From: Winogradskyella sp.
GTDB lineage: Bacteria; Bacteroidota; Bacteroidia; Flavobacteriales; Flavobacteriaceae
NCBI GenBank assembly: GCA_002722255.1
Contig: PBLD01000010.1
Coordinates: 1 to 64,000, forward strand
Length of the DNA: 64,000 bases
Reading direction: 5' to 3'
Shown here in pieces: positions 13,551-22,767 of the stretch (position 1 is its first letter; the number at the start of each line of letters is the position of its first letter). The notes below the pieces were generated by a model that made no database searches, was not told the origin of the DNA, and saw only the letters and a program-made list of their open reading frames with translations. A program made the translations under genes and the position numbers.

Positions 13551-15173
13551 TTATTTCTGATTTACCAAATCCATTAGATTAACATCGTTACCTAATAAAA
13601 TATCATTTGGATTAATACGACCTTTTGTACTATCGTTTTCTAATTTTAAAACACCTCTTGGGCAAACAGCGCTACAAACACCACAGCCAACACAGCTGGC
13701 ACGCACTATGTTTTCACCTTTTTGAGCATAGGCACGTACATCTATTCCCATTTCACAATAGGTGGAACAGTTTCCGCAAGAAATACATTGTCCACCGTTG
13801 GTGGTGATTCTAAATCTAGATTTAAAACGCTGAACTAATCCTAAATAAGCCGCAAGAGGACAGCCAAATCGGCACCAAACTCTATTGCCAAAAATAGGGT
13901 AGAAGCCAGTGCCAATAACACCTGCAAACCAAGCACCAATTAAAAAGCTGTATGAGTCTTTAATCCACTGAGAATTTATACCAATAAAGGATTTTGCTCC
14001 TGTAAAATAGCAATACAATGTTACTATGGTCATTACCACAGAAATCAACAATACAGAATGAACAACCCATCGTTCTAGTTTCCATGCTTTCAAACTTTTG
14101 TCAGAGTGCTGACGGTAAGGGTCGCCCAGAGTTTCTGCAAGTCCACCACAGCCACAAACCCAACTACAATACCAGCGCTTTCCGAAAAAGTAAACCATTA
14201 ATGGTACAATGATTATCGTTAAAATTGTTCCCCAAACTAATATGAAAAGTCCTATGGCACCACTTTCAGTAAGATTTTTAATATTCCATTCAAAGAAAAA
14301 ATCATAATCTAATGGAAATGCATTTTTAAAATCATAACCAGGCATGTTGAGACTAGCCATTATCTCTGGAATTAAAAATGCAAAGACAATCTGAAAAAAC
14401 AATACAGATGTGGTTCGAATTATTTGGTACTTATTATGGCGATATTTTATATACATTCTTACAGCCATAACCACCATAATAACGCAGTACAAAAATCCGT
14501 AAACAAACCATTGGCTGGCATCACCACCATTAAGAGCATTGCTAATTGGGTCTAAAATATATGTCCAGTTTACAACATAGTCTGGCATAAAATAGAGTAG
14601 CAAATAGAAGACCACAAGGTACACAAGGACTAACCAGGCAATCCAACCACGATTGGTGGCAGACTTATGGTATATTCCATTATTTTTTATTCCGGGAGGT
14701 CCTAACAACGAAATATTAGGTAAAATATAAAGTAGAGCTCCAATGATGCCAAGTCCAAATGTGAGCCACCACATGAGTGCTATATTTTCTTTCACAAAAC
14801 CAGAACCAGCTTTTTTGGCTAGGTTATAGCTAATGGTGTGTGGTTTTCCATGAATTTTATATTGGTACTGTTCTCCTTTTTTTGCCCAGTTTTTTTCAGC
14901 GTTGTATTTAGCAATTTGCTTGTCGTAATAGTTGTTAGAGGTTTCAAGCGCTTTTCTAACAGCTGAAGAAAACTCAAAAATGTTAACTTGTTCTTCGGTG
15001 ACTAAAGTCTTTTTAAGTTCCTTAGAAAAGATGTCACTTTTAATACCTTGTTCTGAGATATACTCATCAAGTTGTGTGTCGGTCATGCTGAAATTTCCTA
15101 GAAAAATACTTCCTGAAAATATCGCTAAACCCAAAAGGAAAATAGCTAAACCTATATGTTTTGTTAGTTTCAT
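13551..15173 (-). CDS. Membrane-bound 4Fe-4S polyferredoxin (NapH/NosR/CcoG-like)
   Basis: A 540-residue protein of about seven membrane helices carrying Fe-S clusters. Residues 1-160 include a long non-membrane segment between helices one and two. Two membrane-associated cysteine sets, YCSWVCGCGG and WCRFGCPLAA, match the CxxxC(P) motifs of NapH/NosR. Two classical ferredoxin motifs lie near the C-terminus: CISCGNCSTYC and CVGCGVCSAVCPRG. Such proteins pass electrons across or along the membrane to a periplasmic or membrane partner. The FAD/NAD(P)-dependent oxidoreductase gene immediately upstream, 14 bases away, is a plausible electron donor. No nap, nos or cytochrome oxidase genes are nearby, so the acceptor is unknown. 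Confidence 0.82.
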   Translation of the reverse strand: MKLTKHIGLAIFLLGLAIFSGSIFLGNFSMTDTQLDEYISEQGIKSDIFSKELKKTLVTEEQVNIFEFSSAVRKALETSNNYYDKQIAKYNAEKNWAKKGEQYQYKIHGKPHTISYNLAKKAGSGFVKENIALMWWLTFGLGIIGALLYILPNISLLGPPGIKNNGIYHKSATNRGWIAWLVLVYLVVFYLLLYFMPDYVVNWTYILDPISNALNGGDASQWFVYGFLYCVIMVVMAVRMYIKYRHNKYQIIRTTSVLFFQIVFAFLIPEIMASLNMPGYDFKNAFPLDYDFFFEWNIKNLTESGAIGLFILVWGTILTIIIVPLMVYFFGKRWYCSWVCGCGGLAETLGDPYRQHSDKSLKAWKLERWVVHSVLLISVVMTIVTLYCYFTGAKSFIGINSQWIKDSYSFLIGAWFAGVIGTGFYPIFGNRVWCRFGCPLAAYLGLVQRFKSRFRITTNGGQCISCGNCSTYCEMGIDVRAYAQKGENIVRASCVGCGVCSAVCPRGVLKLENDSTKGRINPNDILLGNDVNLMDLVNQK

Positions 15174-15187
15174 GTGTTTTATTTAGC

Positions 15188-16537
15188 TTAGGATGATGCA
15201 AATAATTTGCGCCAATGTTTTTTGTTCAGTTCAATGTTGCTATTGGTATCTTGGTTGTATTTTTTGATGATATCCTTTTCGTGAAGTTTATACAACTCAG
15301 GATCGAAATTAGCAGCTTGAAGATGTTTTAAAACCGTATCAATAGTCCATTTTTCGGTAAGCCATTTGTCAAAAACTTCGTGTCGCATTCTTATGCCAAA
15401 GGTGTTGATGCCTAAGAACTCCTTAGTGTCTTTGTGATAAGCTATGGTTATACATTTGGTGTCGTCTTCATGTTTCCAATGAAAATGATTTTCATACTCA
15501 GGTTTTCCTTTTTTACCATGTACCCAACCATAGGTTTGGTATTCAATATCTATAAATTTAGCACTGTTAAACCAATGTCCTGGTTTATATTCTAGTTTAT
15601 TACCGCAAATGGTTTGTGCTAAAGTTTCGCCCATCATACGACCTGTATACCAAACCGCTTCAATTGGTCTGCGATTACCAATAGCTTCGCGTTGCTCAGC
15701 ACAATCTCCAATAGCATAAACATCTTTAATGTTGGTTTCTAAAAATCGATTAACCAAAACACCTTTATTGGTTTCGATGTTGCTCTCTTTTAAAAATGAA
15801 ATGTTTGGTGTTACACCAGCAGTTAAGCCTACAAAATCACAAGGAATTTCTTCGCCTGTTTCTTCAATGATGATTGATTTTACTTTTCCGTTATCATCAG
15901 AAATGATTTCTTTTAAATTAGTTGAAAGTCTTAAATCGATAGGATGACTCTTTATGTGTCTATTTAGCATTTGGCTTTCGCCTTCGGGCAAAACGCTATT
16001 CCAAAAACTACTTTCACGCACCAAGAAAGTCACAGGAATATTTCTAGAATTCAACATTTCTGCTAATTCAATACCAATGAGTCCTCCGCCAACAATGACG
16101 GCGCGTTTACATATTTTATTATTTGGTGCGTAGATTTCAAGATTCTCTAAATCTTGTTTGCTGTACAAACCTTGCACACCTTTTAAATCTTCACCTGGCC
16201 ACCCAAATTTGTTAGGTTTGCTGCCAGTTGCAATGACTAATTTATCATAGCTTATTTGATCGCCTTCTTCAAAATGAAGCACTTTATTATCAGTATCAAT
16301 CTCATCAACGAAACCTTTTTTTAGTTCGATATTATTTTTCTTCCAAAACCAATTCTCGTAAGGTTGTGTGTGTTCAAACTTCATATGTCCCATGTACACG
16401 TACATGAGTGCAGTGCGAGAAAAGAAGTAATCACTTTCGGCAGAAATGAGTGTTATTTTTTTATCTGATAACTTTCTAATATGTCTGGCAAGAGTAACGC
16501 CAGAAATACCGTTACCTATTATGGCAATATGTTCCAT
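15188..16537 (-). CDS. FAD-dependent NAD(P)H oxidoreductase (pyridine nucleotide-disulphide family)
   Basis: A 449-residue flavoprotein. GNGISGVTLARHIR (8-21) is the FAD Rossmann motif. VIATGSKPN (near 104-112) is the usual ATG motif. VIVGGGLIGIELAEML (near 147-162) binds NAD(P)H, and VYAIGDCAE (near 270) is the second FAD motif. It resembles nitrite-reductase/rubredoxin-reductase type proteins but lacks redox-active Cys pairs. It forms a two-gene unit with the membrane Fe-S protein just downstream, suggesting NAD(P)H to membrane-cluster electron transfer. The last 90 residues are an additional C-terminal domain with HWRKLFASS at the end. Confidence 0.82.
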   Translation of the reverse strand: MEHIAIIGNGISGVTLARHIRKLSDKKITLISAESDYFFSRTALMYVYMGHMKFEHTQPYENWFWKKNNIELKKGFVDEIDTDNKVLHFEEGDQISYDKLVIATGSKPNKFGWPGEDLKGVQGLYSKQDLENLEIYAPNNKICKRAVIVGGGLIGIELAEMLNSRNIPVTFLVRESSFWNSVLPEGESQMLNRHIKSHPIDLRLSTNLKEIISDDNGKVKSIIIEETGEEIPCDFVGLTAGVTPNISFLKESNIETNKGVLVNRFLETNIKDVYAIGDCAEQREAIGNRRPIEAVWYTGRMMGETLAQTICGNKLEYKPGHWFNSAKFIDIEYQTYGWVHGKKGKPEYENHFHWKHEDDTKCITIAYHKDTKEFLGINTFGIRMRHEVFDKWLTEKWTIDTVLKHLQAANFDPELYKLHEKDIIKKYNQDTNSNIELNKKHWRKLFASS

Positions 16538-16678
16538 TGTTTTGGTTTAGTTGATGCTTAAGTCGCATTTAAAGATAAGACCTTAAAAAATGAATTCAAT
16601 TTAGAAAGTATTTAAATTAACAATTTCTTGTAAGGTGTTGTGTTTTATTAAGACGTGGCTTTTCTTTATTTTTATGAT

Positions 16679-17686
16679 ATGAGAATAGTAGTTGTTTTTT
16701 TGGTGGTTTTGATTTTTGGGTGTTCTGCAACACCTTATAAACCGAGTAAAATTAATGGAGTAAGCTTTGTTGCTGCTAGAGATATTGTGGATAGTACGCA
16801 TGTAGAACCTGTAGTTAAGGTCAATGCAAATTATGCAGCAATTATGCCCTTTGGATTTATAAAAAACCTTGAGCATCCCGAAATTATTCACAATACAGAC
16901 AGACAATGGTTTGGTGAAACCAGAGCAGGAGCAGAGCAATACATTTCTGAATTACGAAAAGCCAATATTAAGGTGATGATTAAGCCACAAATCTGGGTTT
17001 GGAAAGGTGAGTTTACAGGTGAAATAATGATGACAACTGAAACGGACTGGAAAGCTTTAGAAGATTCTTACACAAGTTTTATTTTAGAATATGCAGATTT
17101 GGCAGAAAAGGTCAATGCAGAGATATTTTGTATAGGTACAGAGTTAGAGTTATTTGTAAAATTTAGACCGACATATTGGTCTCAATTGATAGAAAAGATA
17201 AAAACAATCTATAAAGGAAAATTAACGTATGCAGCCAATTGGAATGAGTTTGCCAAAACACCTTTTTGGGACAAATTGGATTATATTGGTATTGACGCTT
17301 ATTTTCCACTTAGCGACAAAAAAACGCCTACTTATGAGGGTTGTTTAAAAGGTTGGAAATCTCATAAACCAATTATAGAAAAACTTTCAAAACAATTAGA
17401 TAGACCAATTTTGTTTACAGAATATGGTTACAGAAGTGTAGATTATTCTGGTAGACAACCTTGGGTGTCAGACCATACTATGCGAGATGTAAATCTTGAA
17501 GCACAAGTAAACACTACTAAAGCATTACTAGATACCTTTTGGCATGAAGACTGGTTTGCAGGAGGCTTTGTTTGGAAATGGTTTATTATGCATGATGAAG
17601 TTGGTGGGCATGATAACCCTATGTTTACTCCGCAAAATAAGCCTGTGGAAGCTGTTCTTTCTAAAAAGTATGCTGAGTATAATTAA
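16679..17686 (+). CDS. TIM-barrel glycoside hydrolase lipoprotein (GH113/GTA-like)
   Basis: A 335-residue lipoprotein. Starting at ATG 16679, the signal sequence VVVFLVVLIFGC is a clear lipobox with Cys near residue 14; the in-frame ATG at 16655 adds eight unsuited residues. The mature protein is a (beta/alpha)8 barrel of the GTA/GH113 type. VMIKPQIWVWKGEFTG leads strand 4, IFCIGTELELF carries the likely acid/base Glu, and PILFTEYGYRS the likely nucleophile Glu. KWFIMHDEVGGHDNPMFTPQNKP ends the barrel. GH113 members are beta-mannanases, so a beta-mannan or an internal glycan is possible. It stands opposite the oxidoreductase with a 141-base divergent spacer. Confidence 0.78.
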   Translation: MRIVVVFLVVLIFGCSATPYKPSKINGVSFVAARDIVDSTHVEPVVKVNANYAAIMPFGFIKNLEHPEIIHNTDRQWFGETRAGAEQYISELRKANIKVMIKPQIWVWKGEFTGEIMMTTETDWKALEDSYTSFILEYADLAEKVNAEIFCIGTELELFVKFRPTYWSQLIEKIKTIYKGKLTYAANWNEFAKTPFWDKLDYIGIDAYFPLSDKKTPTYEGCLKGWKSHKPIIEKLSKQLDRPILFTEYGYRSVDYSGRQPWVSDHTMRDVNLEAQVNTTKALLDTFWHEDWFAGGFVWKWFIMHDEVGGHDNPMFTPQNKPVEAVLSKKYAEYN

Positions 17687-17753
17687 CTCTAATTTAATCT
17701 TATAATTCTTAAACTTGTTAACTATCAATTAGTTTTGTGCAAAAGCGAATTAT

Positions 17754-18482
17754 ATGCGAACACTTGCTATTGGTGATATTCATGGTGGATTTAAAGGTTT
17801 AAAACAAGTTTTGAAAAGAGCTGAGGTTTCAGCTAAAGATCAACTTATCTTTTTGGGAGATTATGTAGATGGCTGGAGTCAATCTGCTCAGGTTATTGAT
17901 TATCTCATAGAGCTTTCTTCGTATAATAAATGCATCTTTATAAAAGGAAACCATGATGTTTGGTGCGAACAATGGTTGGCAGAAGGTAGTGTTAATGATG
18001 TGTGGTATGTACATGGTGGGAAAGAAACAATGGAAAGTTATGAAGGCTTTTCAAAAACACAAAAACAAGTACATCTCGATTTTTTTGAAGCCATGCCATT
18101 GTATCATATAGATGATGAAAATCGTTTGTTTTTGCATGCTGGTTTTACATCCATGCATGGTGTGCGAAAAGAAATTCACAGAGAAGCATTTTATTACGAC
18201 AGAACACTTTGGGAAATGGCGTTAACCATGGATAAACGTATTCAGCAGAATTCAGAATTGTTCCCTAATCGACTTAAACATTATAAAGAAATTTATATTG
18301 GGCATACACCAACAACAAGGTTTAATAAGTATGACCCAATGCAGGCAGCAAATGTTTGGAATATAGATACTGGAGCAGCCTTTACAGGTAAACTATCTGC
18401 AATGGACATAGATACAAAAGAAGTTTTTCAAAGTGATACGTTAATGCATTTGTACCCTAATGAGATGGGGCGAAACAAATAA
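17754..18482 (+). CDS. Calcineurin-like metallophosphoesterase (Ser/Thr phosphatase-like)
   Basis: A 242-residue cytoplasmic phosphoesterase. The binuclear-metal motifs are complete: GDIHGGFKG (7-15), GDYVDGWSQ (36-44), GNHDVW (64-69) and YIGHTPTTRF (near 182-191). The GDIHG start and HAGFTS segment resemble the bacteriophage lambda-type PPP family and diadenosine tetraphosphatases. It may remove phosphate from proteins or cleave small phosphoesters; substrate cannot be told. It is a single gene, convergent with the arsenosugar cluster and only 4 bases from it. Confidence 0.82.
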   Translation: MRTLAIGDIHGGFKGLKQVLKRAEVSAKDQLIFLGDYVDGWSQSAQVIDYLIELSSYNKCIFIKGNHDVWCEQWLAEGSVNDVWYVHGGKETMESYEGFSKTQKQVHLDFFEAMPLYHIDDENRLFLHAGFTSMHGVRKEIHREAFYYDRTLWEMALTMDKRIQQNSELFPNRLKHYKEIYIGHTPTTRFNKYDPMQAANVWNIDTGAAFTGKLSAMDIDTKEVFQSDTLMHLYPNEMGRNK

Positions 18483-18486
18483 ACAG

Positions 18487-19179
18487 TTAAACAATATTCT
18501 TTTTATAATAAGATAGCATTTCTTCAGCAGATGCACCAAGCCATCTTTTGAGGTATATTACCAAATAGTGATACTGTAATTTCCAAACACCTACTTTTTT
18601 ATAGAGTCTTGCGGAGGTAGTGATTTTTTTGTTAATCACAGTAAAGATGTTCCGCTTGTAAAGTTCTCCAATTAAGATGTTGTCTTCGTAGATGGTATAG
18701 TTTTCGTTATAGCCTCCTATGGCGTTAAAAAGTGCTTTAGTAATAAATAAACTCTGATCTCCACCACGACATACTTTTAGGTTGAATTTTGTAAACCAGC
18801 CAGCAAATTTTAACCACCAATGGTTGCTGTCAAACTGCATTCTAAAGCAACCAGCTTCATGCCCTTTTTGTACTTTATCTAAAATCAATTGATCATAATC
18901 TTTTGGAGGAAAGGTGTCGGCATGTAAGAAGTAAAGAATATTCTCTGTTGAAGCCTTTGCGCCAACATTCATCTGTTTGGCTCTTCCTTTTTTTGATGAT
19001 ATGAGTTTAACGTCTGTTAGAGTGAAACTCTTTATAATTTCAACAGTCTTGTCAGTGCTTCCGCCATCAACTACAATAATTTCTGAAATGTTTTCTAGTG
19101 AAGAATTCTCTGTAAGATGTAGCAATAGTTTGCCAATGTTATTGGCTTCATTCAACACAGGTATTATAATGCTAATCAT
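18487..19179 (-). CDS. Arsenosugar biosynthesis glycosyltransferase, TIGR04283-type
   Basis: A 230-residue GT-A glycosyltransferase. SIIIPVLNEANNI (3-15), VVDGGSTDKT (36-45) and YFLHADTFPP (82-91) are the nucleotide-sugar and DxD-equivalent motifs; CRGGDQSLF lies near 137. This is the pattern of the TIGR04283 group that travels with arsenosugar genes. A role in adding or handling the sugar aglycone of dimethylarsinoyl-ribosides is inferred from co-occurrence. It is the last gene of the minus-strand run, separated by 33 bases from the DUF547 gene. Confidence 0.8.
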   Translation of the reverse strand: MISIIIPVLNEANNIGKLLLHLTENSSLENISEIIVVDGGSTDKTVEIIKSFTLTDVKLISSKKGRAKQMNVGAKASTENILYFLHADTFPPKDYDQLILDKVQKGHEAGCFRMQFDSNHWWLKFAGWFTKFNLKVCRGGDQSLFITKALFNAIGGYNENYTIYEDNILIGELYKRNIFTVINKKITTSARLYKKVGVWKLQYHYLVIYLKRWLGASAEEMLSYYKKNIV

Positions 19180-19212
19180 ACTTCTACTAACTGAATATTT
19201 AGGATTAAGGTT

Positions 19213-20010
19213 TTAATCATTCAAATCCCAACTGTAGTCTTTAAAACTCTTTTTTGCTTTATCTGAAATTTCAATAGCTGTGTATTTATTTAAAAAGTCA
19301 ATTAAGCTACCATCTTGCTCAAAATCTTTTTTAAACCATTTAAATATTTTAGAGAGTTTTATTTCGTTTTCAGAAATTTCATTTTTTGAGGTATCTGCCA
19401 GAAATTCTTGAGTTGCTTTGGTGAGTTGCTCTTCTATATTTTCAGCGGTAAATGCTGTATTTTGAAGTTTTGGGCAAGACTCAGAAGCACAAACAATAGC
19501 AAAGTGAATGCGAGGTTCGTTCATTTTGCGGAGAATGTTGTGCTCTATTTCATCTAAATTATAATCTAGGTCAGCTAGTTTCCAAAGACGTTGTTTCCAT
19601 GGATCTTTAATGTCTTTTATGCTTTCTAATGGGTAGTTTCTTAAAATTAAATCTATGGTAAGTGCATTGTAGGTATTAATCCAGAAGGCAATTTTCTTAG
19701 TTTTCGAAAATGATTCAAAATACTTGCTCTCATGCATCAAGCTTAAGCAATAAATATAATCTAGTAATTTTTTGTGCTCAGTTTTAAAAGATTTGTAGTT
19801 TACTTTCCCATCGTTAGAAACATGCTTTTGTAATAATTCATCCCAGAGCTCGTGCTCTTTTAGAAAACGTTTTGTAACTATAGTATTCTTTTTTAAGGTT
19901 GAATCTAATTCTGTGATTTTTGTGTTTGTTGAATCAACAGAGGTTTTGTGTTGAGCCACAACATAGTTGGTTAAAATAGAAAGGATAATAAATGCTAATC
20001 TATATTTCAT
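19213..20010 (-). CDS. DUF547 domain exported protein
   Basis: A 265-residue protein with an N-terminal signal peptide (MKYRLAFIILSILTNYVVAQ). The DUF547 domain covers about residues 45-245, with the signature KKIAFWINTYNALTIDLIL and RIHFAIVCASESCPKL, which holds two conserved Cys. The domain is related to papain-like peptidase folds but has no proven activity. It overlaps the sterol-desaturase-family gene upstream by 4 bases and so is cotranscribed within the arsenosugar run. Its link to arsenic chemistry is positional only. The CASESCPKL cysteines could be relevant to thiophilic arsenic, which is speculation. Confidence 0.8.
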   Translation of the reverse strand: MKYRLAFIILSILTNYVVAQHKTSVDSTNTKITELDSTLKKNTIVTKRFLKEHELWDELLQKHVSNDGKVNYKSFKTEHKKLLDYIYCLSLMHESKYFESFSKTKKIAFWINTYNALTIDLILRNYPLESIKDIKDPWKQRLWKLADLDYNLDEIEHNILRKMNEPRIHFAIVCASESCPKLQNTAFTAENIEEQLTKATQEFLADTSKNEISENEIKLSKIFKWFKKDFEQDGSLIDFLNKYTAIEISDKAKKSFKDYSWDLND

Positions 20011-20909
20011 AATTCTACTTTTCTTTTTTTTGAAAATGCAGGATATAATTCCTGACTCACAAAATCTTTTGGGAAATCCTCATCACCTTCAAACCCTAAT
20101 TCTATGTCACGTCCATCATGAGGAATGTAGTTGGTTTTAAAAATGTAATCCCATAGGCTTAAGGTAATCCCAAAGTTAACACCATATCTTGCGTGCTGAG
20201 GAAGCTCCTTTGCATGGTGCCAAATATGCATTTTTGGATTGTTAAAAATGTATTTTAAAAACCCATAGTTCCAACCCAAATTAGCATGGTTAAGATGACC
20301 AATAGTAATGTTGAAAAAGTGAATAATAGCAACATCTTGAGCATCAAACCCACCAATAATAGCAATTGGGATATAGAGTAAGGATTTGTACATCACGGGT
20401 TCCATCCAATGGTAACGCAAATGTGCAGCAAAACCCATTTCTTTTACACTGTGATGCACTTTATGGAAATTCCAAAGCCAATCAAAGCGGTGAAGTAATC
20501 TATGCGTATTCCATTGTACAAAGTCAGCAACTACAAAAAAGATAAATAAGCCTAACCATTTAGGTAATTTATCAACATCAAATAATTCAAAGTCCTTGAT
20601 GTTTAATCCAATGAGTCCAAGGGAGTCATTAAAAAACTCAGCAACAGTATTAGATAAAGCGATGAAGACAATGAGATTTAACAAGAAAAAATTAAAGAAC
20701 ATATAAAAAGTATCCAGCCAAAAATCTTTTCTAAAAATGGCTTGGTTCTTTCTCCAAGGAAAAGCAATTTCCAGTATCCAGACCAATATAGAAATGATAA
20801 TAAGACCATAGAAATAGTTATCCCAATGGTTTATGTCAATAAGCTCGTGCTTAAGATAATTCCAATATCCAGAATAAGAATTTTTTATGATGTCTAAGTA
20901 CTTTTCCAT
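20007..20909 (-). CDS. Sterol desaturase / fatty acid hydroxylase superfamily protein
   Basis: A 300-residue membrane di-iron oxygenase. Four or so hydrophobic helices are combined with the eight-histidine pattern: QWNTHRLLHRFDWLW, FHKVHHSVKEMG, and MHIWHHAKE near residue 228. Members hydroxylate or desaturate lipids, or cleave ether bonds. In this cluster it might act on the lipid or glyceryl part of arsenolipids, or be a passenger; the sequence cannot decide. It lies 28 bases downstream of arsM and is coupled to the DUF547 gene by overlap. Confidence 0.83.
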   Translation of the reverse strand: MEKYLDIIKNSYSGYWNYLKHELIDINHWDNYFYGLIIISILVWILEIAFPWRKNQAIFRKDFWLDTFYMFFNFFLLNLIVFIALSNTVAEFFNDSLGLIGLNIKDFELFDVDKLPKWLGLFIFFVVADFVQWNTHRLLHRFDWLWNFHKVHHSVKEMGFAAHLRYHWMEPVMYKSLLYIPIAIIGGFDAQDVAIIHFFNITIGHLNHANLGWNYGFLKYIFNNPKMHIWHHAKELPQHARYGVNFGITLSLWDYIFKTNYIPHDGRDIELGFEGDEDFPKDFVSQELYPAFSKKRKVEL

Positions 20910-20937
20910 AATGTTTTATTATCTCATTGGAAGTTTT

Positions 20938-21906
20938 CTAACAACAACCTCCACCATCGTAATGAAAGGTAGATTCGCTAATAAAAATATCATCGCGTCC
21001 CAAGCCAGCAAGAGCTCCTGCAGTTTTGTCGCAAACAGCTAGAGGTTGGTTTTTTAATAATACGTGTCCTGCTTTATCATCAAAATAATCATCTTCGCCA
21101 TAATAGATGGCTGCTTTTCCTGTAAAAATACAAGGCCCATCTGCAGGCATAGGATCTTTTATTGCAGCAACTTCAATAGATTCTATATAGATTAATTCAT
21201 CAGTTGGGTAGTGTTTCGGATCCAGAATTCGGTAGGGTTTGCGAGCTCTAATTTCAATGGTACCAAAACCAGCATCTGTTAGTGCCTTTACATAGTCAGC
21301 AATTGGCAAGCTACCACTTAAGCAAAGTGCTCTTAATCGTTCGTCGTTTCGTAAGTCGTCGTTCATAGGTTGCTCGCAAGTAGGGTCGCTCATTACTAAA
21401 CGTCCATGAGGTTTTAGCACACGGTACATTTCTGCAATGGCTTTCTTTAGATCCTCAGCTTTGAAAATATTGAACAAACAATTTTGAGCAGCGACATCAA
21501 TACTATTATCTTCAACTGGAAGGTTCATAGCATCACCTTTTTTAAGATCAACAAATTCAGATTTAAACCAATCGTTTTGTTCTTCTGCTATTTTGAAGTT
21601 TTTACGAGAAGCCTCCAACATTTCATCAACAACATCCACACCAATAACACCTCCTTTTTGTCTGCTGAAATATGCAAATTGAAGCAGTTCCATACCACCA
21701 CCAACACCAACATAAAGTGTTTTTGGGTTGTTGGTTAGATCGCGTGCGTGCACTGTTGAGCCACAACCGTAATTCATCTCTTGCATGATTCTTGGAATCT
21801 TCAAACCAGGTAATTCCCAAATAGGATTAGTGGTGCAACACAGCCCAACATCTGGTGTTAGTGCAGCTTCTTTATAAACGTCTTTTGTGGTTTCTAGGTA
21901 ACTCAT
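20938..21906 (-). CDS. arsM: Arsenosugar-type arsenite methyltransferase
   Basis: A 322-residue SAM-dependent methyltransferase that methylates As(III) to dimethylarsenite. Cys23-Cys24 (GLCCTT), Cys48 (NYGCGS) and a Cys near 152 (AAQNCLF) are candidate As(III)-binding cysteines. The SAM loop is YVGVGGGMELLQF (about 65-77) with GVDVVDEML after it. The protein ends in FHYDGGGCC, a Gly-Cys tail typical of the arsenosugar-associated ArsM subgroup. It works with ArsS (23906-24961), which transfers the 5'-deoxyadenosyl group of SAM to dimethylarsenic. No arsR or arsenite efflux gene is visible in this run, so it looks like a biosynthetic cluster more than a resistance operon. Confidence 0.88.
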   Translation of the reverse strand: MSYLETTKDVYKEAALTPDVGLCCTTNPIWELPGLKIPRIMQEMNYGCGSTVHARDLTNNPKTLYVGVGGGMELLQFAYFSRQKGGVIGVDVVDEMLEASRKNFKIAEEQNDWFKSEFVDLKKGDAMNLPVEDNSIDVAAQNCLFNIFKAEDLKKAIAEMYRVLKPHGRLVMSDPTCEQPMNDDLRNDERLRALCLSGSLPIADYVKALTDAGFGTIEIRARKPYRILDPKHYPTDELIYIESIEVAAIKDPMPADGPCIFTGKAAIYYGEDDYFDDKAGHVLLKNQPLAVCDKTAGALAGLGRDDIFISESTFHYDGGGCC

Positions 21907-21954
21907 GTTTTTAAGTAATAAGTATGAAGTAAAAAGTAGTATTGTTTATGAATA

Positions 21955-22767
21955 CTATATACTTTTAATTAATTCTTTAAATAATGTAATCATATCTGGC
22001 TCTGCTTTGTTTGCCATGGCTATGATATCGGTAATGTCTACAGGTTCTAAATTTTCAGGATCACATTCGTCTGTTAGTACAGACACTGCTGCTGCTTTTA
22101 GTTTTAGATGGTTGGCAACAATAATTTCTGGTACTGTACTCATACCAACAGCATCGGCACCTAAAATTTTAAGCATACGGTATTCAGCTCGTGTTTCAAG
22201 TTGTGGACCAACAACAGAAGCGTACACACCTTTGTGAAGTGTAATGTTGTGCTCTGAAGCTATACTTTCAAACTTTGAAATGATTTCAGCATTGTAAGGC
22301 GCGCTCATATCTACAAAACGCTCACCAAGTTTAGAAACTCCTTTAAAGGCAAGCGGTGAACCACCTTGAAGATTGATGTGATCGTCAATGACCATTAATT
22401 CACCTTTTTTAAAATCTAAATTAACAGCACCAGCTGCGTTAGAAACTAATAACGTTTTAATACCTAGCTTTTCCATTATTCTCACCGGAAAAGTTACATC
22501 TTGAAATGTGTAGCCTTCATATACATGAAAACGGCCTTGCATTACTACTACTTTCTTTCCGCTAAGGGTGCCGTAAATAAGTTTTCCTTTATGAAACTCT
22601 ACAGTTGCTGTTGGGAAATTTGGAATATGGTTGTAGCTGGCTTCAGCTTCAATATCTATTTCGTTAATGAGTTGACCTAAGCCAGTTCCTAAAATAATAC
22701 CAACTTCTGGATTGTTAAATCCTTTTTGTTTTAAGTATTCTGTACTTTCTTCTATAAATTTAATCAT
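21955..22767 (-). CDS. Purine nucleoside phosphorylase (trimeric type)
   Basis: A 270-residue PNP. GIILGTGLGQL (23-33) and the phosphate-binding GRFHVYEGY (78-86) are present, as are VSNAAGAVN (108-116), GPQLETRAEY near 190 and MSTVPEIIVANH near 213. It phosphorolyses purine nucleosides to base plus ribose-1-phosphate. Its place between arsM and the TIGR04282 gene (8-base overlap) suggests a specific role. It could remove adenine from 5'-deoxy-5'-dimethylarsinoyl-adenosine, the ArsM/ArsS product, before glycosyl transfer. That step is inference; the gene could also be ordinary purine salvage. Confidence 0.87.
   Translation of the reverse strand: MIKFIEESTEYLKQKGFNNPEVGIILGTGLGQLINEIDIEAEASYNHIPNFPTATVEFHKGKLIYGTLSGKKVVVMQGRFHVYEGYTFQDVTFPVRIMEKLGIKTLLVSNAAGAVNLDFKKGELMVIDDHINLQGGSPLAFKGVSKLGERFVDMSAPYNAEIISKFESIASEHNITLHKGVYASVVGPQLETRAEYRMLKILGADAVGMSTVPEIIVANHLKLKAAAVSVLTDECDPENLEPVDITDIIAMANKAEPDMITLFKELIKSI

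Noticed and set aside
16679-18482. Operon linking the glycosidase and the phosphatase
   Set aside because: There is a 67-base gap and no functional link; they may simply be neighbours.
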